This document shows, one piece after another, positions 15,836 to 26,229 of a stretch of 64,000 nucleotides of DNA. How positions within the stretch are numbered: position 1 is the stretch's first letter; every line of letters starts with the position of its first letter. Both the position numbers and the translations under genes were made by a program. The stretch lies in the NCBI RefSeq assembly GCF_024585165.1, contig NZ_CP029008.1:3162001-3226000 (forward strand). Direction: 5' to 3'. Origin of the DNA: Bradyrhizobium sp. WBOS07. GTDB taxonomy: Bacteria > Pseudomonadota > Alphaproteobacteria > Rhizobiales > Xanthobacteraceae. The notes beneath the pieces are model-generated. The model was not told the DNA's origin. It did no database searches and saw only the letters and a list, made by a program, of their open reading frames with translations.

Positions 15836-16144
15836 CTAGTTCGCGCAGCTTCGCGCATACGTGCCGCGATCGGCCGGGCCCAGCCCCGCGGCTGCGGCGT
15901 CGTCGAGGCATTTTGTGACGCGGTCGCTGAACGAATTGCGCGGCAGCGGCTGGTAGTTGTAGCGCGGCGGTGCGTCGAACTGCGGAACCTTGGGCACCTC
16001 GATCTTCGGCGGCGGTGGCGGCGCCGGCAGCGGTGGAGCGAGCCGTGAGGCGCCCGGCAGCACATATTGCGCGTGGACAGCCTGCCCCGCCCCTAGCGCG
16101 GCCAACACCACAAGACTGATCGAGAGCCGTGTCATGGGCGACAT
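15836..16144 (-). CDS. Hypothetical Pro-rich periplasmic protein
   Basis: This 102-residue protein has a signal peptide (MTRLSISLVVLAALGAGQAVHAQ) and a mature chain with a proline run (APPLPAPPPPPKIEVPKVPQF) and a C-terminal helix with two Cys (VTKCLDDAAAAGLG...YARSCAN) that can form a disulfide. The start at 16144 has GGAGG six nt upstream; the second ATG at 16135 is an alternative. The family is unknown to me. It is 31 nt downstream of the pseudouridine synthase gene and may be co-transcribed with it. Confidence 0.75.
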   Translation of the reverse strand: MSPMTRLSISLVVLAALGAGQAVHAQYVLPGASRLAPPLPAPPPPPKIEVPKVPQFDAPPRYNYQPLPRNSFSDRVTKCLDDAAAAGLGPADRGTYARSCAN

Positions 16145-16175
16145 GTCGTGCCTCCGCCGCCCCGATTCAACCCGG

Positions 16176-17387
16176 CTATTCCTCCGGCGCGTTCTCGATC
16201 GGATCAAACCGGCTGGCATCGAGCCCGAGCAGGTTCCATGACTGCTGCATGTGCGGCGGCAGCGGCGCGGTGGCGTCGATCACGCCGCCGCGCGGATGCG
16301 GAATGACGATGCGGCGCGCGAGCAGATGCAGCCGGTTCTGCAGGCCGCCCGGCAATTGCCAATTCTCGATGTTGAAATATTTGGGATCGCCGACGATGGG
16401 ATGACCGATATGGGCCATGTGGGCGCGCAGTTGGTGGGTGCGGCCCGTCACCGGCTTCAGCGACACCCAGGTCAGCTTGTTGCCGGCGGTCTCGACCACC
16501 GCGTAATAAGTCACCGCGTGGCTGGCGCCCTCGTCGCCGTGCTGGGCGATGCGCATGATGGTATCGTCCTCGCTCTCCTCCTTCGCGAGGAAAGTCGAGA
16601 TGCGGCCCTGCTTCGGTTTCGGCAGGCCCGGCACCAGCGCCCAATAGACTTTTCGCGCCGACCGGGAGCGGAAAGCGCCGGTGAGATGTGAAGCCGCAAA
16701 GCGCGTCTTGGCGACCAGGAGGCAGCCCGACGTCTCGCGGTCGATGCGGTGCACGAGGCGCGGCTTCTGGCCCTTGGCATCGCGCATCACCTCGAGCATC
16801 TGGTCGATGTGCCGCGTCATGCCCGAGCCGCCCTGCACGGCAAGGCCAGCCGGCTTGTTGAGGACGAGGACGTCGTCGTCCTCGTAGATCGTCATCTCTT
16901 TCAGCGCCTTGAGCGTCTTCTGCGCCGCGTCCGAGAGCTCGCCGACGGCCTTCGGCGCATCGAGCTTCAACGGCGGGATGCGGACGCTCTGCCCCTCCTG
17001 GAGGCGGTCCTTGCTATCGACGCGCTTGCCGTCGACGCGCAGCTCGCCTTTGCGGACGACGCGCTGGATATGGGAGAACGACAGGCCGGGAAAGCGCGCC
17101 TCGAGGAAACGGTCGACACGCATGTTGTTCTCGTCCGCCGTCACTTTGACGGTCTGCACCTTGGTCGGCAGCAGCGGCTCGGCGGGCTTTGCCGGCTCAG
17201 CTCTCTCCAACTCGCGCTTGGGTGGGCGCCGCTCGGCCCGTTCGCCCGCAAAGCGCGGCGGCTTGCCGGCGGCCTTTGCGGCTGGGCGCAGCCCGGGCTT
17301 GGCGCTGCGCGCCTTGAACGGGCGCGCCTCCTTGCGCTCGTCGCGCGAACGTGGCTTGGGATCGGTTCTCTTGATGCGGCGGCTCAT
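16176..17387 (-). CDS. RluA-family pseudouridine synthase (RluC-like) with basic N-terminal extension
   Basis: The protein is 403 residues against about 320 for typical RluC/RluD. Residues 1-85 are a disordered Lys/Arg/Pro-rich extension. An S4 RNA-binding domain follows at about 88-135 (RVDRFLEARFPGLSFSHIQ), then the catalytic PseudoU_synth_2 domain from about 165 with LVHRIDRETSGCLL containing the catalytic Asp (D216), and GRTHQLRAHMAHIGHPIVGD. It converts specific uridines of 23S rRNA to pseudouridine; RluC-type sites are likely but not proven. The basic extension could add affinity for rRNA. It is followed at 31 nt by the small Pro-rich gene. Confidence 0.9.
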   Translation of the reverse strand: MSRRIKRTDPKPRSRDERKEARPFKARSAKPGLRPAAKAAGKPPRFAGERAERRPPKRELERAEPAKPAEPLLPTKVQTVKVTADENNMRVDRFLEARFPGLSFSHIQRVVRKGELRVDGKRVDSKDRLQEGQSVRIPPLKLDAPKAVGELSDAAQKTLKALKEMTIYEDDDVLVLNKPAGLAVQGGSGMTRHIDQMLEVMRDAKGQKPRLVHRIDRETSGCLLVAKTRFAASHLTGAFRSRSARKVYWALVPGLPKPKQGRISTFLAKEESEDDTIMRIAQHGDEGASHAVTYYAVVETAGNKLTWVSLKPVTGRTHQLRAHMAHIGHPIVGDPKYFNIENWQLPGGLQNRLHLLARRIVIPHPRGGVIDATAPLPPHMQQSWNLLGLDASRFDPIENAPEE

Positions 17388-17439
17388 GGTTGCCTGCCTA
17401 GCCTAAAAGCCGGCTGTCGTCACGGCGAAATGGCCGGTT

Positions 17440-18773
17440 CTAGGTCTTCCCGCCCCGCTCCTTCCTGAGCTTGGCCCAGTAATCCAGCCGCTTCCGGATC
17501 TCGCGCTCGAAGCCGCGCTCCGGCGGGTCGTAGAAGGTCTGGCGGCCCAGGGCTTCCGGAAAATAGTCCTGGCCCGAGAAGGCCTCGGGGGTGTCGTGGT
17601 CGTATTCGTAAGCTGCGCCGTAGCCTTCCGACTTCATCAGCTTGGTCGGGGAGTTGAGGATGTGCTTTGGCGGCAGCAGCGAGCCGGCCTGCTTGGCAAC
17701 CTGCATCGCCGTGCCGAAGGCGGTGTAGACCGCGTTCGATTTCGGCGCGGTGGCGAGATAGACCACGGCCTGCGCGATGGCGAGCTCGCCCTCGGGATGG
17801 CCGAGAAAGTCGAAGGCATCCTTGGCCGCGTTGGCGATGACGAGGCCTTGCGGGTCGGCAAGTCCGATGTCCTCCACCGCCATGCGCACGACGCGGCGGG
17901 CCAGGAACAGCGGGTCCTCGCCGGCGTCCAGCATCCGCGCGAGATAATACAGCGCCGCATCGGGATCGGAGCCACGCACCGACTTATGCAGCGCCGAGAT
18001 CAGATTGTAATGGCCGTCCGCCGACTTGTCGTAGATCGGCGCGCGGCGCTGCAGAATGTCCTGCAATTGCGCGGCATTGAAGATCTCGTCCGCCCGCGCC
18101 GAACGCCAGACCTCTTCGGCGAGCGTCAGCGAGGCCCGCCCGTCGCCATCGGCCATGCGCACCAGCACGGCGCGCGCTTCCGCGTCGAGCGGCAGCTTTC
18201 TGCCCTCGACCGCCTCGGCGTGCGCGAACAGCTTTTCGATCGCGGCCGCATCGAGCGAGCGAAACACCAGGACGCGCGCGCGCGACAGAAGCGCGGCGTT
18301 GAGCTCGAAGGACGGGTTCTCGGTGGTGGCGCCCACCATCACCACCGTGCCGTCCTCCATCACCGGCAGAAACGAATCCTGCTGGGCACGGTTGAATCTG
18401 TGGACCTCGTCGACGAACAAGAGCGTGCCCTTGCCCATCTCGCGGCGGGCGCGCGCCGCGTCGAAGGCTTTCTTGAGGTCGGCGACACCGGAGAACACCG
18501 CGGAAATCTGCTCGAAATGCAGGTCCGTCGCATCCGCCAGCAGCCGCGCCACCGTGGTCTTGCCGGTGCCGGGCGGTCCCCAGAATATCAGCGAGCCCAG
18601 CGTGCGCGTCTCCAGCATGCGCGTCAGCGCGCCGTCGGGGCCGAGGATATGGTCCTGGCCGACGACCTCCGACAACAGGCGCGGGCGCAAGCGATCCGGC
18701 AGCGGATGCGGCGCATCGTGGTCGAGCCCCGCCGCGGCAAAGAGCGTTGGCGTCTCTTGTGGTCGCTTCGGAC

Positions 18774-18777
<4 letters not shown>
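17440..18777 (-). CDS. rarA: Replication-associated recombination protein A (RarA/MgsA), AAA+ ATPase
   Basis: This 445-residue protein has a Walker A at about residues 67-75 (GPPGTGKTT), Walker B LLFVDEVHR near 119-126, sensor GATTENPSFELN, and the C-terminal MgsA region with GSDPDAALYYLARML and IANAAKDAF. RarA is a tetrameric clamp-loader-like ATPase that acts at stalled forks and single-strand/double-strand junctions. Its ATG overlaps the stop of the upstream Deg protease by 4 nt, so the two are translationally coupled; that link between protease and fork repair appears to be gene economy rather than shared function. Confidence 0.95.
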
Positions 18778-20180
<1,403 letters not shown>

Positions 20181-20486
20181 TCCTACCTCTTGGAAAAGAC
20201 GCCGGAATATAGGCGCGTTCGCCCCTCAATAGAAGGGCGCGGGGTGGCAATATTCGGCCTCATTCCGACGGCTCGGGCCCGAGCCAGGCGTGCGAAACAG
20301 CAACTTGCCGGCGGGGTCGATTGGCATGACACGCATCATCTTGCATGCTCGCTCTCGGCGGATTCGGTTGCGACGAATTTACATCAGCGGGAACCAGCGC
20401 AACCGAGGCTTGCCGTCGCGGGGCAGTCATCGAGCGCTCTTAGGCTCGCGACTTGGGGAAGTTGGTCCAACCGATGGAGTGATGAC
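20181..20486. other. 306-bp divergent promoter region, no gene seen
   Basis: This gap separates the divergently transcribed Deg protease and porin genes. A short plus-strand frame inside it is not protein-like. No confident -35/-10 pair was found. Both genes concern the envelope, so a shared envelope-stress control site is conceivable but not visible. Confidence 0.4.
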
Positions 20487-22088
20487 GTGAGCAGGACAAG
20501 AATTGCAGCCACGGCGATTGGCCTCGCCGGCGCACTGGCCGCCTCGCAGGCCCAGGCCCAATCAGCAAGCAGCAGCGAGCAGGAGATCGCGCTGCTGAAG
20601 CAGCAGTTGAAGCTGCTGGAGCAGAAGCTCGACAAGCTCCAGAGTCAAACCGCCGCGAACATTGCGGCTGCGGCAAAGGCCAGAACCGAAGCAAAGGCCG
20701 AGGCGCGCTCGGAGGCAAAGGCGGTCGTTGCCAACGCCAATGCGGCGATTCCCGTCAAGGGGCCGGCCCCGGCATCCGGCGTCGTCGTGACGATGCCGAA
20801 CAACCGCCCGACGATCTGCACCGCCGACCAGGCCAATTGCGTCGGCATCACCAGCCGCCTGCACTGGGATGTGGGCGGCTACGACTATCGCCCCAACACG
20901 GCGGCGACCGTGCCGCAGAAGCTCGACAGCGGCCAGAACGTCCGCCGTGCGCGCATCGGCGTCACCGGCAAGTTCTTCAACGACTGGAACTTCGCGCTGG
21001 TCTACGATTTCGGCGGCTCCTCCGACGGATTTGGCGGCGCCGCGCCAGGCTCGCTGCCGGGCGGCGGCCTCTCCGGCGTCGAGAACGCCTATCTGAGCTA
21101 TACCGGCCTGAAACCGTTCGGCGGGCGGATGGCGATCGAGGCCGGCATCATGGACCTGCCCTACACCATGGACGAGGCCACCAGCTCCAACGACATCATG
21201 TTCATGGAGCGTGCCTCCCCCGGCGTGATCGCGACCAACATCGCTGCCGGCGACTTCCGTTCCGCAGCCGGTGCGCGCTGGTACAACGACCAGCTCTGGA
21301 TCGGCGGCTACATCACGGGACCGTCGACCGGCGCGATCCACTCCGCCTCGAGTGTCTCGCCCCCTGGCACGAGCGAGCAATATGGCGCGGTCGCCCGCGT
21401 GGCCGGTAATCCCATCAGCGCAAAGGACTACTCCGTGCATATCGGCGCCAATGCGCAATGGCTGATTCAGCCGCCGCGCAATCTGATCGCCAACACCCAG
21501 ACGGTCACGCTCAGCGATCGTCCGGAATTGCGCCTCGATCCGACCACGCTGATCTCCACCGGCGCCATCGCCAATGCCTCTGGCGCGCAGGTCTACAGCG
21601 TGGAGGCAGCGGCGACCTACGGACCCCTCATCGTCCAGGGCGAGTACTTCTGGTACAATGTCGACCGCACCGCCAACACCGGCGTGCCGCTGGTGGGAGC
21701 ACCGAGCCTGAAATTCCAGGGCGGCTATGCGCAGGCCGGCTACGTGCTGACGGGCGAAGGGCGAACCTACAATGCGGCAAATGCCGCCTATCATGGCGTC
21801 AAGCCGGCCCATCCGTTCTCGCTCGACGGCGGCGGCTGGGGCGCGTGGGAAATCGCGGGACGGTTCTCGACGATCGACCTCAACGATCAGCTTGCAACCG
21901 CGACCGGCGTCGCCGGCGGCCGGCAGACCGTCTACACGCTGGCGCTCAATTGGTACGTCAACGGCAATGTCCGCTTCATGCTGGACTATCTGCACGGCAC
22001 CGTGTCGCGACAGGCCTCGCCGGTCTCGACCGCCGATGTCGGCTCGAAGTTCGACGCGGTCGCGATGCGCACGCAGTTTGCGTTCTAG
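20487..22088 (+). CDS. Outer-membrane porin (OprO/OprP-like)
   Basis: The GTG at 20487 with GGAG upstream gives 533 residues: a signal peptide to about residue 25 (AQAQ), a coiled-coil trimerisation segment at 30-70 (EQEIALLKQQLKLLEQKLDKL), an Ala-rich linker, and a beta-barrel with alternating aromatic strands ending in F (TQFAF). Features such as RRARIGVTGKFFNDWNFALVYDFGG and the closing WYVNGNVRFMLDYLHG are typical of phosphate-selective porin family (OprO/OprP) proteins. The barrel gives passive diffusion across the outer membrane; phosphate specificity is not established in this group. Confidence 0.88.
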   Translation: MSRTRIAATAIGLAGALAASQAQAQSASSSEQEIALLKQQLKLLEQKLDKLQSQTAANIAAAAKARTEAKAEARSEAKAVVANANAAIPVKGPAPASGVVVTMPNNRPTICTADQANCVGITSRLHWDVGGYDYRPNTAATVPQKLDSGQNVRRARIGVTGKFFNDWNFALVYDFGGSSDGFGGAAPGSLPGGGLSGVENAYLSYTGLKPFGGRMAIEAGIMDLPYTMDEATSSNDIMFMERASPGVIATNIAAGDFRSAAGARWYNDQLWIGGYITGPSTGAIHSASSVSPPGTSEQYGAVARVAGNPISAKDYSVHIGANAQWLIQPPRNLIANTQTVTLSDRPELRLDPTTLISTGAIANASGAQVYSVEAAATYGPLIVQGEYFWYNVDRTANTGVPLVGAPSLKFQGGYAQAGYVLTGEGRTYNAANAAYHGVKPAHPFSLDGGGWGAWEIAGRFSTIDLNDQLATATGVAGGRQTVYTLALNWYVNGNVRFMLDYLHGTVSRQASPVSTADVGSKFDAVAMRTQFAF

Positions 22089-22096
22089 GCAGAGCT

Positions 22097-22230
22097 GTCG
22101 TCCCGGGGCGCGCGAAGCGCGAACCCGGGACCCATAACCACAGGCGGAAGTGGTTGCGAAGACTCGGAGTTGCCGCTGCGCACCACAACCTCACCCTGGG
22201 GTTATGGGTCCTCGCCTTCGCGGGGACGAC
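22097..22230. repeat. Family C intergenic palindrome, copy 2
   Basis: GTCGTCCCGGGGCGCG...GGGACCCATAACC is inverted as GGTTATGGGTCC...CGCGGGGACGAC, with about 50 bp between the arms. It lies between the porin gene and the convergent HxlR gene. Confidence 0.8.
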
Positions 22231-22258
22231 ACCGAACACGCGCCGCTTCTCCTACAAC

Positions 22259-22636
22259 TCACGCCGCGCGCTTCGGCTTCCTCACCACCACCGGCTCAGG
22301 CGCGCAGGACAGCCGCTCCTGATGACTTTCGCCCCAGGTCTTCAGGGTGTCGATAACCGGCTTGAGGCTCTCGCCGAGCTCGGAGAGGCAGTACTCCACG
22401 CGCGGCGGCACCTCGGCATAGACCCTGCGGATGACGAGCTTGTCCTCCTCCAGAGCGCGCAGCTGCTTTGTTAGCATGCGCTGGGTGATGCCGGGCATCC
22501 GGCGGCGCAATTCGCCGAAGCGCTGCGTGCCGCTCTGCAGGTGATAGAGGATCACGCCCTTCCACTTGCCGTCGATCAGGTCCAGCGTCGCCTCGACCGC
22601 GCAGCCGGGGCGACGGGCAAAATTGCGCCGTTTCAT
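22259..22636 (-). CDS. HxlR-family transcriptional regulator
   Basis: This 125-residue protein is a one-domain winged helix of the HxlR type: a Cys near the N-terminus (RPGCAVEATLDLIDGKWKGVILYHL), the recognition region FGELRRRMPGITQRMLTKQLRALE, and a wing EVPPRVEYCLSELG. In HxlR relatives such as HypR and YodB, the N-terminal Cys senses electrophiles or disulfide stress. It is divergent from an MDR oxidoreductase across 120 bp containing an ATAGT-type inverted repeat, which fits control of a quinone/aldehyde-handling enzyme. Confidence 0.9.
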   Translation of the reverse strand: MKRRNFARRPGCAVEATLDLIDGKWKGVILYHLQSGTQRFGELRRRMPGITQRMLTKQLRALEEDKLVIRRVYAEVPPRVEYCLSELGESLKPVIDTLKTWGESHQERLSCAPEPVVVRKPKRAA

Positions 22637-22648
22637 GCGTCTTTCCCA

Positions 22649-22670
22649 ATAGTATCCAAATAGGGACTAT
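22649..22670. promoter_or_regulatory. Putative HxlR operator
   Basis: ATAGT at 22649-22653 and ACTAT at 22666-22670 form an imperfect inverted repeat with partly paired CC/GGG inside, a few bases upstream of the regulator gene in the divergent region. YodB/HxlR sites often have TAGTATC-like half sites. Binding is inferred. Confidence 0.4.
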
Positions 22671-22756
22671 ATCCCCGAATTTACAGTACTTGCCAAATCG
22701 GAGCCAGAGCGACAGTTAGGACGGCAGGCGAGCATGCCATCTGATGGAGACAAGCC

Positions 22757-23770
22757 ATGAAGGCCGTCGGCTACAAGAAATCGCTTCCGATCGAGGACGC
22801 GGATTCGCTGTTCGATTTCGAGACCGCAAAACCGGAGCCCAAGGGGCGCGACATCCGCGTCGCCGTAAAGGCGATCTCGGCCAATCCGGTCGATTACAAG
22901 GTGCGCAAGCGCGCAGCCCCGCCCGAGGGCGAGACCAAGATCCTGGGCTATGACGCAGCCGGCGTGGTCGATGCCGTCGGGCCCGAGGTTACGTTGTTCA
23001 AGCCGGGCGACGAGGTGTTCTACGCCGGCTCGATCCTGCGCCAGGGCACCAATGCCGAATTCCATCTGGTCGACGAGCGCATCGTCGGCAACAAGCCGAA
23101 GAGCCTGTCCTTCGCGCAAGCAGCCGCCCTTCCCCTCACCTCCATCACCGCCTGGGAATTGCTGTTCGACCGGCTCGGCGCGGTGCCCGGCAAGAGCGTC
23201 GATCCGCGCACGCTGCTGATCACCGGCGGCGCCGGCGGCGTCGGCTCGATCCTGATCCAGCTTGCCCGCCGCCTCACCGGCCTCACGGTGCTCGCCACCG
23301 CGACGCGGCCGGAATCGCGGACATGGTGCCTCGAGCTCGGCGCGCATGCCGTGATCGACCACGGCAAGCCGATGAAGGAGCAGATCGAGAAGCTCAAGCT
23401 GCCGCCGGTCGCGCTGGTGGCGAGCCTCACCTTCACCGATCAGCACTACAAGGCGATCGCGGACTTCATGGCGCCGCAGGGCAGGTTCGGCCTGATCGAC
23501 GATCCGCCGGAATTCACCATGAGCACGTTCAAGGGCAAGGCAATCTCGGTGCACTGGGAATCGATGTTCACGCGCTCCTCGTTCCAGACGTCGGACATGA
23601 TCGCGCAGCATCATCTGCTGAACGACGTCGCCGACCTCATCGACAAGGGCGTGCTGCGCACCACGCTCGACCAGACCTTCGGCACGATCAACGCCGCCAA
23701 CCTCAAGCGCGCGCATGCGCTGCTGGAAAGCGGCAAATCGCGCGGCAAGATCGTGCTGGAGGGGTGGTAG
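22757..23770 (+). CDS. Zinc-binding-type alcohol dehydrogenase/quinone oxidoreductase (MDR family)
   Basis: This 337-residue medium-chain reductase has an N-terminal GroES-like domain (SANPVDYKVRKR, LGYDAAGVVDAVGPEV, FKPGDEVFYAGS) and a Rossmann domain with LLITGGAGGVGSIL. The Cys and His zinc ligands of true alcohol dehydrogenases are absent from the GroES domain, so it is a zinc-free member such as the quinone reductase/enone reductase group. It would use NADPH to reduce quinones or unsaturated carbonyls in the cytoplasm. GGAG precedes the ATG. It is divergent from the HxlR regulator. Confidence 0.9.
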   Translation: MKAVGYKKSLPIEDADSLFDFETAKPEPKGRDIRVAVKAISANPVDYKVRKRAAPPEGETKILGYDAAGVVDAVGPEVTLFKPGDEVFYAGSILRQGTNAEFHLVDERIVGNKPKSLSFAQAAALPLTSITAWELLFDRLGAVPGKSVDPRTLLITGGAGGVGSILIQLARRLTGLTVLATATRPESRTWCLELGAHAVIDHGKPMKEQIEKLKLPPVALVASLTFTDQHYKAIADFMAPQGRFGLIDDPPEFTMSTFKGKAISVHWESMFTRSSFQTSDMIAQHHLLNDVADLIDKGVLRTTLDQTFGTINAANLKRAHALLESGKSRGKIVLEGW

Positions 23771-23780
23771 GCGAAGGCTT

Positions 23781-23872
23781 CGCAGGGTGGGCAAAGGCGC
23801 ACTTGCGCCGCGCCCACCAGCTCACTCGGCCGCAAGAAGTGCGTGGGCACGCTTCGCTTTGCCCACCCTACG
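23781..23872. repeat. Family A intergenic palindrome, copy 3
   Basis: CGCAGGGTGGGCAAAG... and ...CTTTGCCCACCCTACG outer arms with inner GCGCACTT/AAGTGCG and GCCCAC/GTGGGC. It sits between convergent genes. Confidence 0.85.
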
Positions 23873-23876
23873 GCAG

Positions 23877-24173
23877 TCACGCTTCCGGCACGCCCTCGAC
23901 GAACAGCAGCCGCCTCTCGAGCGCTGTCTGGCGCAACTTCAGCGCCTCGGCATATTCCGGCGAGGCGTACCATTCCTTCAGCCTCGCCATCGACGGAAAT
24001 TCGACAATGACGATCGCCTTCGCCGGGAGGTTACCTTCGGCAAGCTCGGCCTTGCCGCCGCGGACGAGATAGCGTCCGCCGTAGAGCGCGATCGTCTTTG
24101 CGGCGAGCGTGCGATAGGCTTCGAATCCGCCCGCGTCGCGCATCTCGACTTCGGAGACCACATAGGCCGTCAT
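23877..24173 (-). CDS. DUF1330 family small protein
   Basis: This 98-residue dimeric alpha-beta barrel protein has MTAYVVSEVEMRD at the N-terminus, FEAYRTLAAKTIALYGGRYLVRGG, and VIVEFPSMARLKEWYASPEYAEAL, which together define DUF1330. Biochemical function is unknown. It lies 8 nt downstream of the SDR gene in the same direction and so probably belongs to the same transcript and pathway. Confidence 0.87.
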   Translation of the reverse strand: MTAYVVSEVEMRDAGGFEAYRTLAAKTIALYGGRYLVRGGKAELAEGNLPAKAIVIVEFPSMARLKEWYASPEYAEALKLRQTALERRLLFVEGVPEA

Positions 24174-24181
24174 GCGCGGCC

Positions 24182-24970
24182 TCAGGCAATGGTGTTGACG
24201 ATGCCGCCTTCTGCGCGCAGCGCAGCGCCGTTGGTGGCGGATGCCTGCTTCGAGGCGACGTAGACCACCATGTTGGCGATCTCGTCGACGCTGGCAAAGC
24301 GCTGGAGCAGCGAGCTCGGGCGATGCTGCTTGACGAAATTGGTGGCGGCCTCGTCCACCGACTGGCCGTTCTGCCTGGCGAGATCCTTCACGAAAGTTTC
24401 GACGCCCTCCGACATGGTCGGGCCCGGCAGCACGGAATTGACGGTGACACCCGTGCCGCGGGTGAGCTGCGCCAGGCCGCGGGCGACCGACAGCTGCGCC
24501 GTCTTGGTCATGCCGTAATGGATCATCTCGACGGGAATGTTGAGGCCGGACTCCGAGGAGATGAAGACGATGCGGCCCCAATTGCGCTGGAGCATGCCCT
24601 TCATGTAGGCCCGCGACAACCGCACGCCGCTCATGACGTTGACCTCGAAGAAGCGGCTCCAGTCCTCATCGGGAATGTCGAAGAAGTCCTTGGGCTCGAA
24701 GATGCCGGCATTGTTGACGAGGATGTCGACGTCCGGCAGCGCCGCAACGAGCGCCTTGCAACCCGAGGCGGTCGAGACGTCGGCGGCGATGCCGCGGACC
24801 CTGGCGCCCGTCCCTTCCAGCTTGCGCACGGCGGCATCGACCTTGTCCTGGCCGCGGCCGTTGATCACGACGCTGGCGCCGGAGGCCGCCAGGCCTTTGG
24901 CGATGGCCTGGCCGATGCCGGCGGTCGAGCCGGTCACCAGCGCGGTTTTTCCGGAAAGGTCGATGTTCAT
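24182..24970 (-). CDS. SDR family oxidoreductase
   Basis: This 262-residue classical short-chain dehydrogenase has a cofactor motif TGSTAGIG at residues 13-20, NNAG at 86-89, catalytic Ser in FISSESG near 138, and Y152-x-x-x-K156 (YGMTK). NAD(P)(H)-dependent oxidation or reduction of an alcohol/ketone in the cytoplasm is expected; substrate is unknown. GGAGATATGAC precedes the ATG. It is followed closely by the DUF1330 gene and is divergent from the TctC-type binding protein over about 200 bp with a CTCAC/GTGAG repeat at 25034-25049. Confidence 0.9.
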   Translation of the reverse strand: MNIDLSGKTALVTGSTAGIGQAIAKGLAASGASVVINGRGQDKVDAAVRKLEGTGARVRGIAADVSTASGCKALVAALPDVDILVNNAGIFEPKDFFDIPDEDWSRFFEVNVMSGVRLSRAYMKGMLQRNWGRIVFISSESGLNIPVEMIHYGMTKTAQLSVARGLAQLTRGTGVTVNSVLPGPTMSEGVETFVKDLARQNGQSVDEAATNFVKQHRPSSLLQRFASVDEIANMVVYVASKQASATNGAALRAEGGIVNTIA

Positions 24971-25169
24971 GTCATATCTCCATCAGATCGATGACGGGGA
25001 TATCGGTCGCGGTGGACCGGCCCGCAATCGGAGCTCACCAATCAGTGAGACGCTCGGACGCCGTTCCGGCAGCAATGGGTCCCGCGCCCGGCTCGACCGC
25101 AGGTGGAATGATTATTGCTAAACCGGAACCCGAGCATCTTCGCTCATGCGAACACGGAAGGACCAAGCG

Positions 25170-26147
25170 ATGAAGAGAACCGCCCTCACTGTTGCGCTCG
25201 GGTTGCTCGGCCTGATGGGCAGCAATTCGCTCGCGCCAGCGCAAGCGGTCTATCCGGACAAGGCCCTGCAATTGATCGTCCCCTTCCCGCCCGGCGGCGC
25301 CTCCGACGTGGTGGCGCGCATCATCGGCGGCGAGCTGGAGACGCGGCTCGGCAAGCCCGTGATCATCATCAACCGCCCCGGCGGCGGCACCACGATTGCG
25401 GCCAAGGAAGTCGCGCGAGCGGCGCCGGACGGATACACCCTGTTCTTCAGCTCGAACTCGAGCTTCACGCTGCCGGCAGCCGTCAAGGAAACCGTGCCTT
25501 ACGACGCGGCCAAGGATTTCGAGCCGCTCGGCCAGGTCGGCAAGATCACGCTGGTGCTGGTCACCTACAAGGACAATCCGGTCAAGGACGTGGCTGCGCT
25601 CGTCGCTGAAGCCAAGGCCAATCCCGACAAGCTCTCGCTGGCATCCTTCGGCGTCGCGACCGTCTCGCACTTTGCCGGCGAATTGTTCAAATCGGCGGCC
25701 GGGATCAAGATGGTCCACCTGCCCTACAAGGGCAGCGCGCCGGCGATGAACGACCTCATCGGCAAGCACATCCAGTACCACGTCGACACGGTGATCGCGG
25801 TCAAGCCGCAGGTCGAGGCGGGTACCGTCAAGGTGCTCGCGGCGTTCTCGGCCAAGCGCACGCCGTTCCTGCCTGACGTGCCGACACTCGCCGAGCTCGG
25901 CTATGGCAACATCGACTTCGCCTCGTGGGGCGCCGTGGTCGCTCCCAAGGGCCTGCCGCCGGCCGTTCGCGACAAGCTCTCGGCAACGCTGGAGGAGACG
26001 ATCAAAAATCCCGCCGTGGCCGAGCGCTTCGCCAAGGTCGGCTTCGAGCCCGGCTTCGCGCGCTACAGCGATTGGGCGGGAGCGATCGGCAAGGAGACCG
26101 CCGACATGAAGGACATCGCGCAAAAAGCGGGGATCAAGGAGGAATAG
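25170..26147 (+). CDS. Tripartite tricarboxylate transporter substrate-binding protein (Bug/TctC family)
   Basis: This 325-residue protein has a signal peptide (MKRTALTVALGLLGLMG...PAQA). The mature part shows the Bug hallmarks: YPDKALQLIVPFPPGGASDVVAR, PVIIINRPGGGTTIAAKEVA, and LPYKGSAPAMNDLIG. These periplasmic receptors bind carboxylates and deliver them to a TctAB membrane complex or to sensors. No tctA or tctB is adjacent, which is common for orphan Bug receptors. The start at 25170 has GGAAGGACC upstream. It converges with the end of the ribosomal superoperon. Confidence 0.92.
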   Translation: MKRTALTVALGLLGLMGSNSLAPAQAVYPDKALQLIVPFPPGGASDVVARIIGGELETRLGKPVIIINRPGGGTTIAAKEVARAAPDGYTLFFSSNSSFTLPAAVKETVPYDAAKDFEPLGQVGKITLVLVTYKDNPVKDVAALVAEAKANPDKLSLASFGVATVSHFAGELFKSAAGIKMVHLPYKGSAPAMNDLIGKHIQYHVDTVIAVKPQVEAGTVKVLAAFSAKRTPFLPDVPTLAELGYGNIDFASWGAVVAPKGLPPAVRDKLSATLEETIKNPAVAERFAKVGFEPGFARYSDWAGAIGKETADMKDIAQKAGIKEE

Positions 26148-26180
26148 TCAGTCCCGCGCATCTGCGCCGGTCCCAGACAC

Positions 26181-26204
26181 AAAAACGGCGCCCGAGGGCG
26201 CCGT
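26181..26204 (-). terminator. Intrinsic terminator at the end of the ribosomal superoperon
   Basis: On the minus strand, ACGGCGCCC and GGGCGCCGT form the stem and are followed by TTTTTG. It begins 25 nt past the rplQ stop codon and also stands in the gap to the convergent Bug receptor gene. Confidence 0.9.
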
Positions 26205-26229
26205 CTTCAATCCATATCCGCTGAGTGGC

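Noticed and set aside
20290..20490. 66-residue plus-strand frame before the porin
   Set aside because: Arg/Ser-rich with no ribosome site, and it ends across the porin's GTG start region; better read as promoter DNA.
25034..25049. CTCAC/GTGAG repeat as an operator for the SDR and Bug genes
   Set aside because: Five-base arms are too short to claim in GC-rich DNA and no adjacent regulator exists; mentioned only in the SDR entry.
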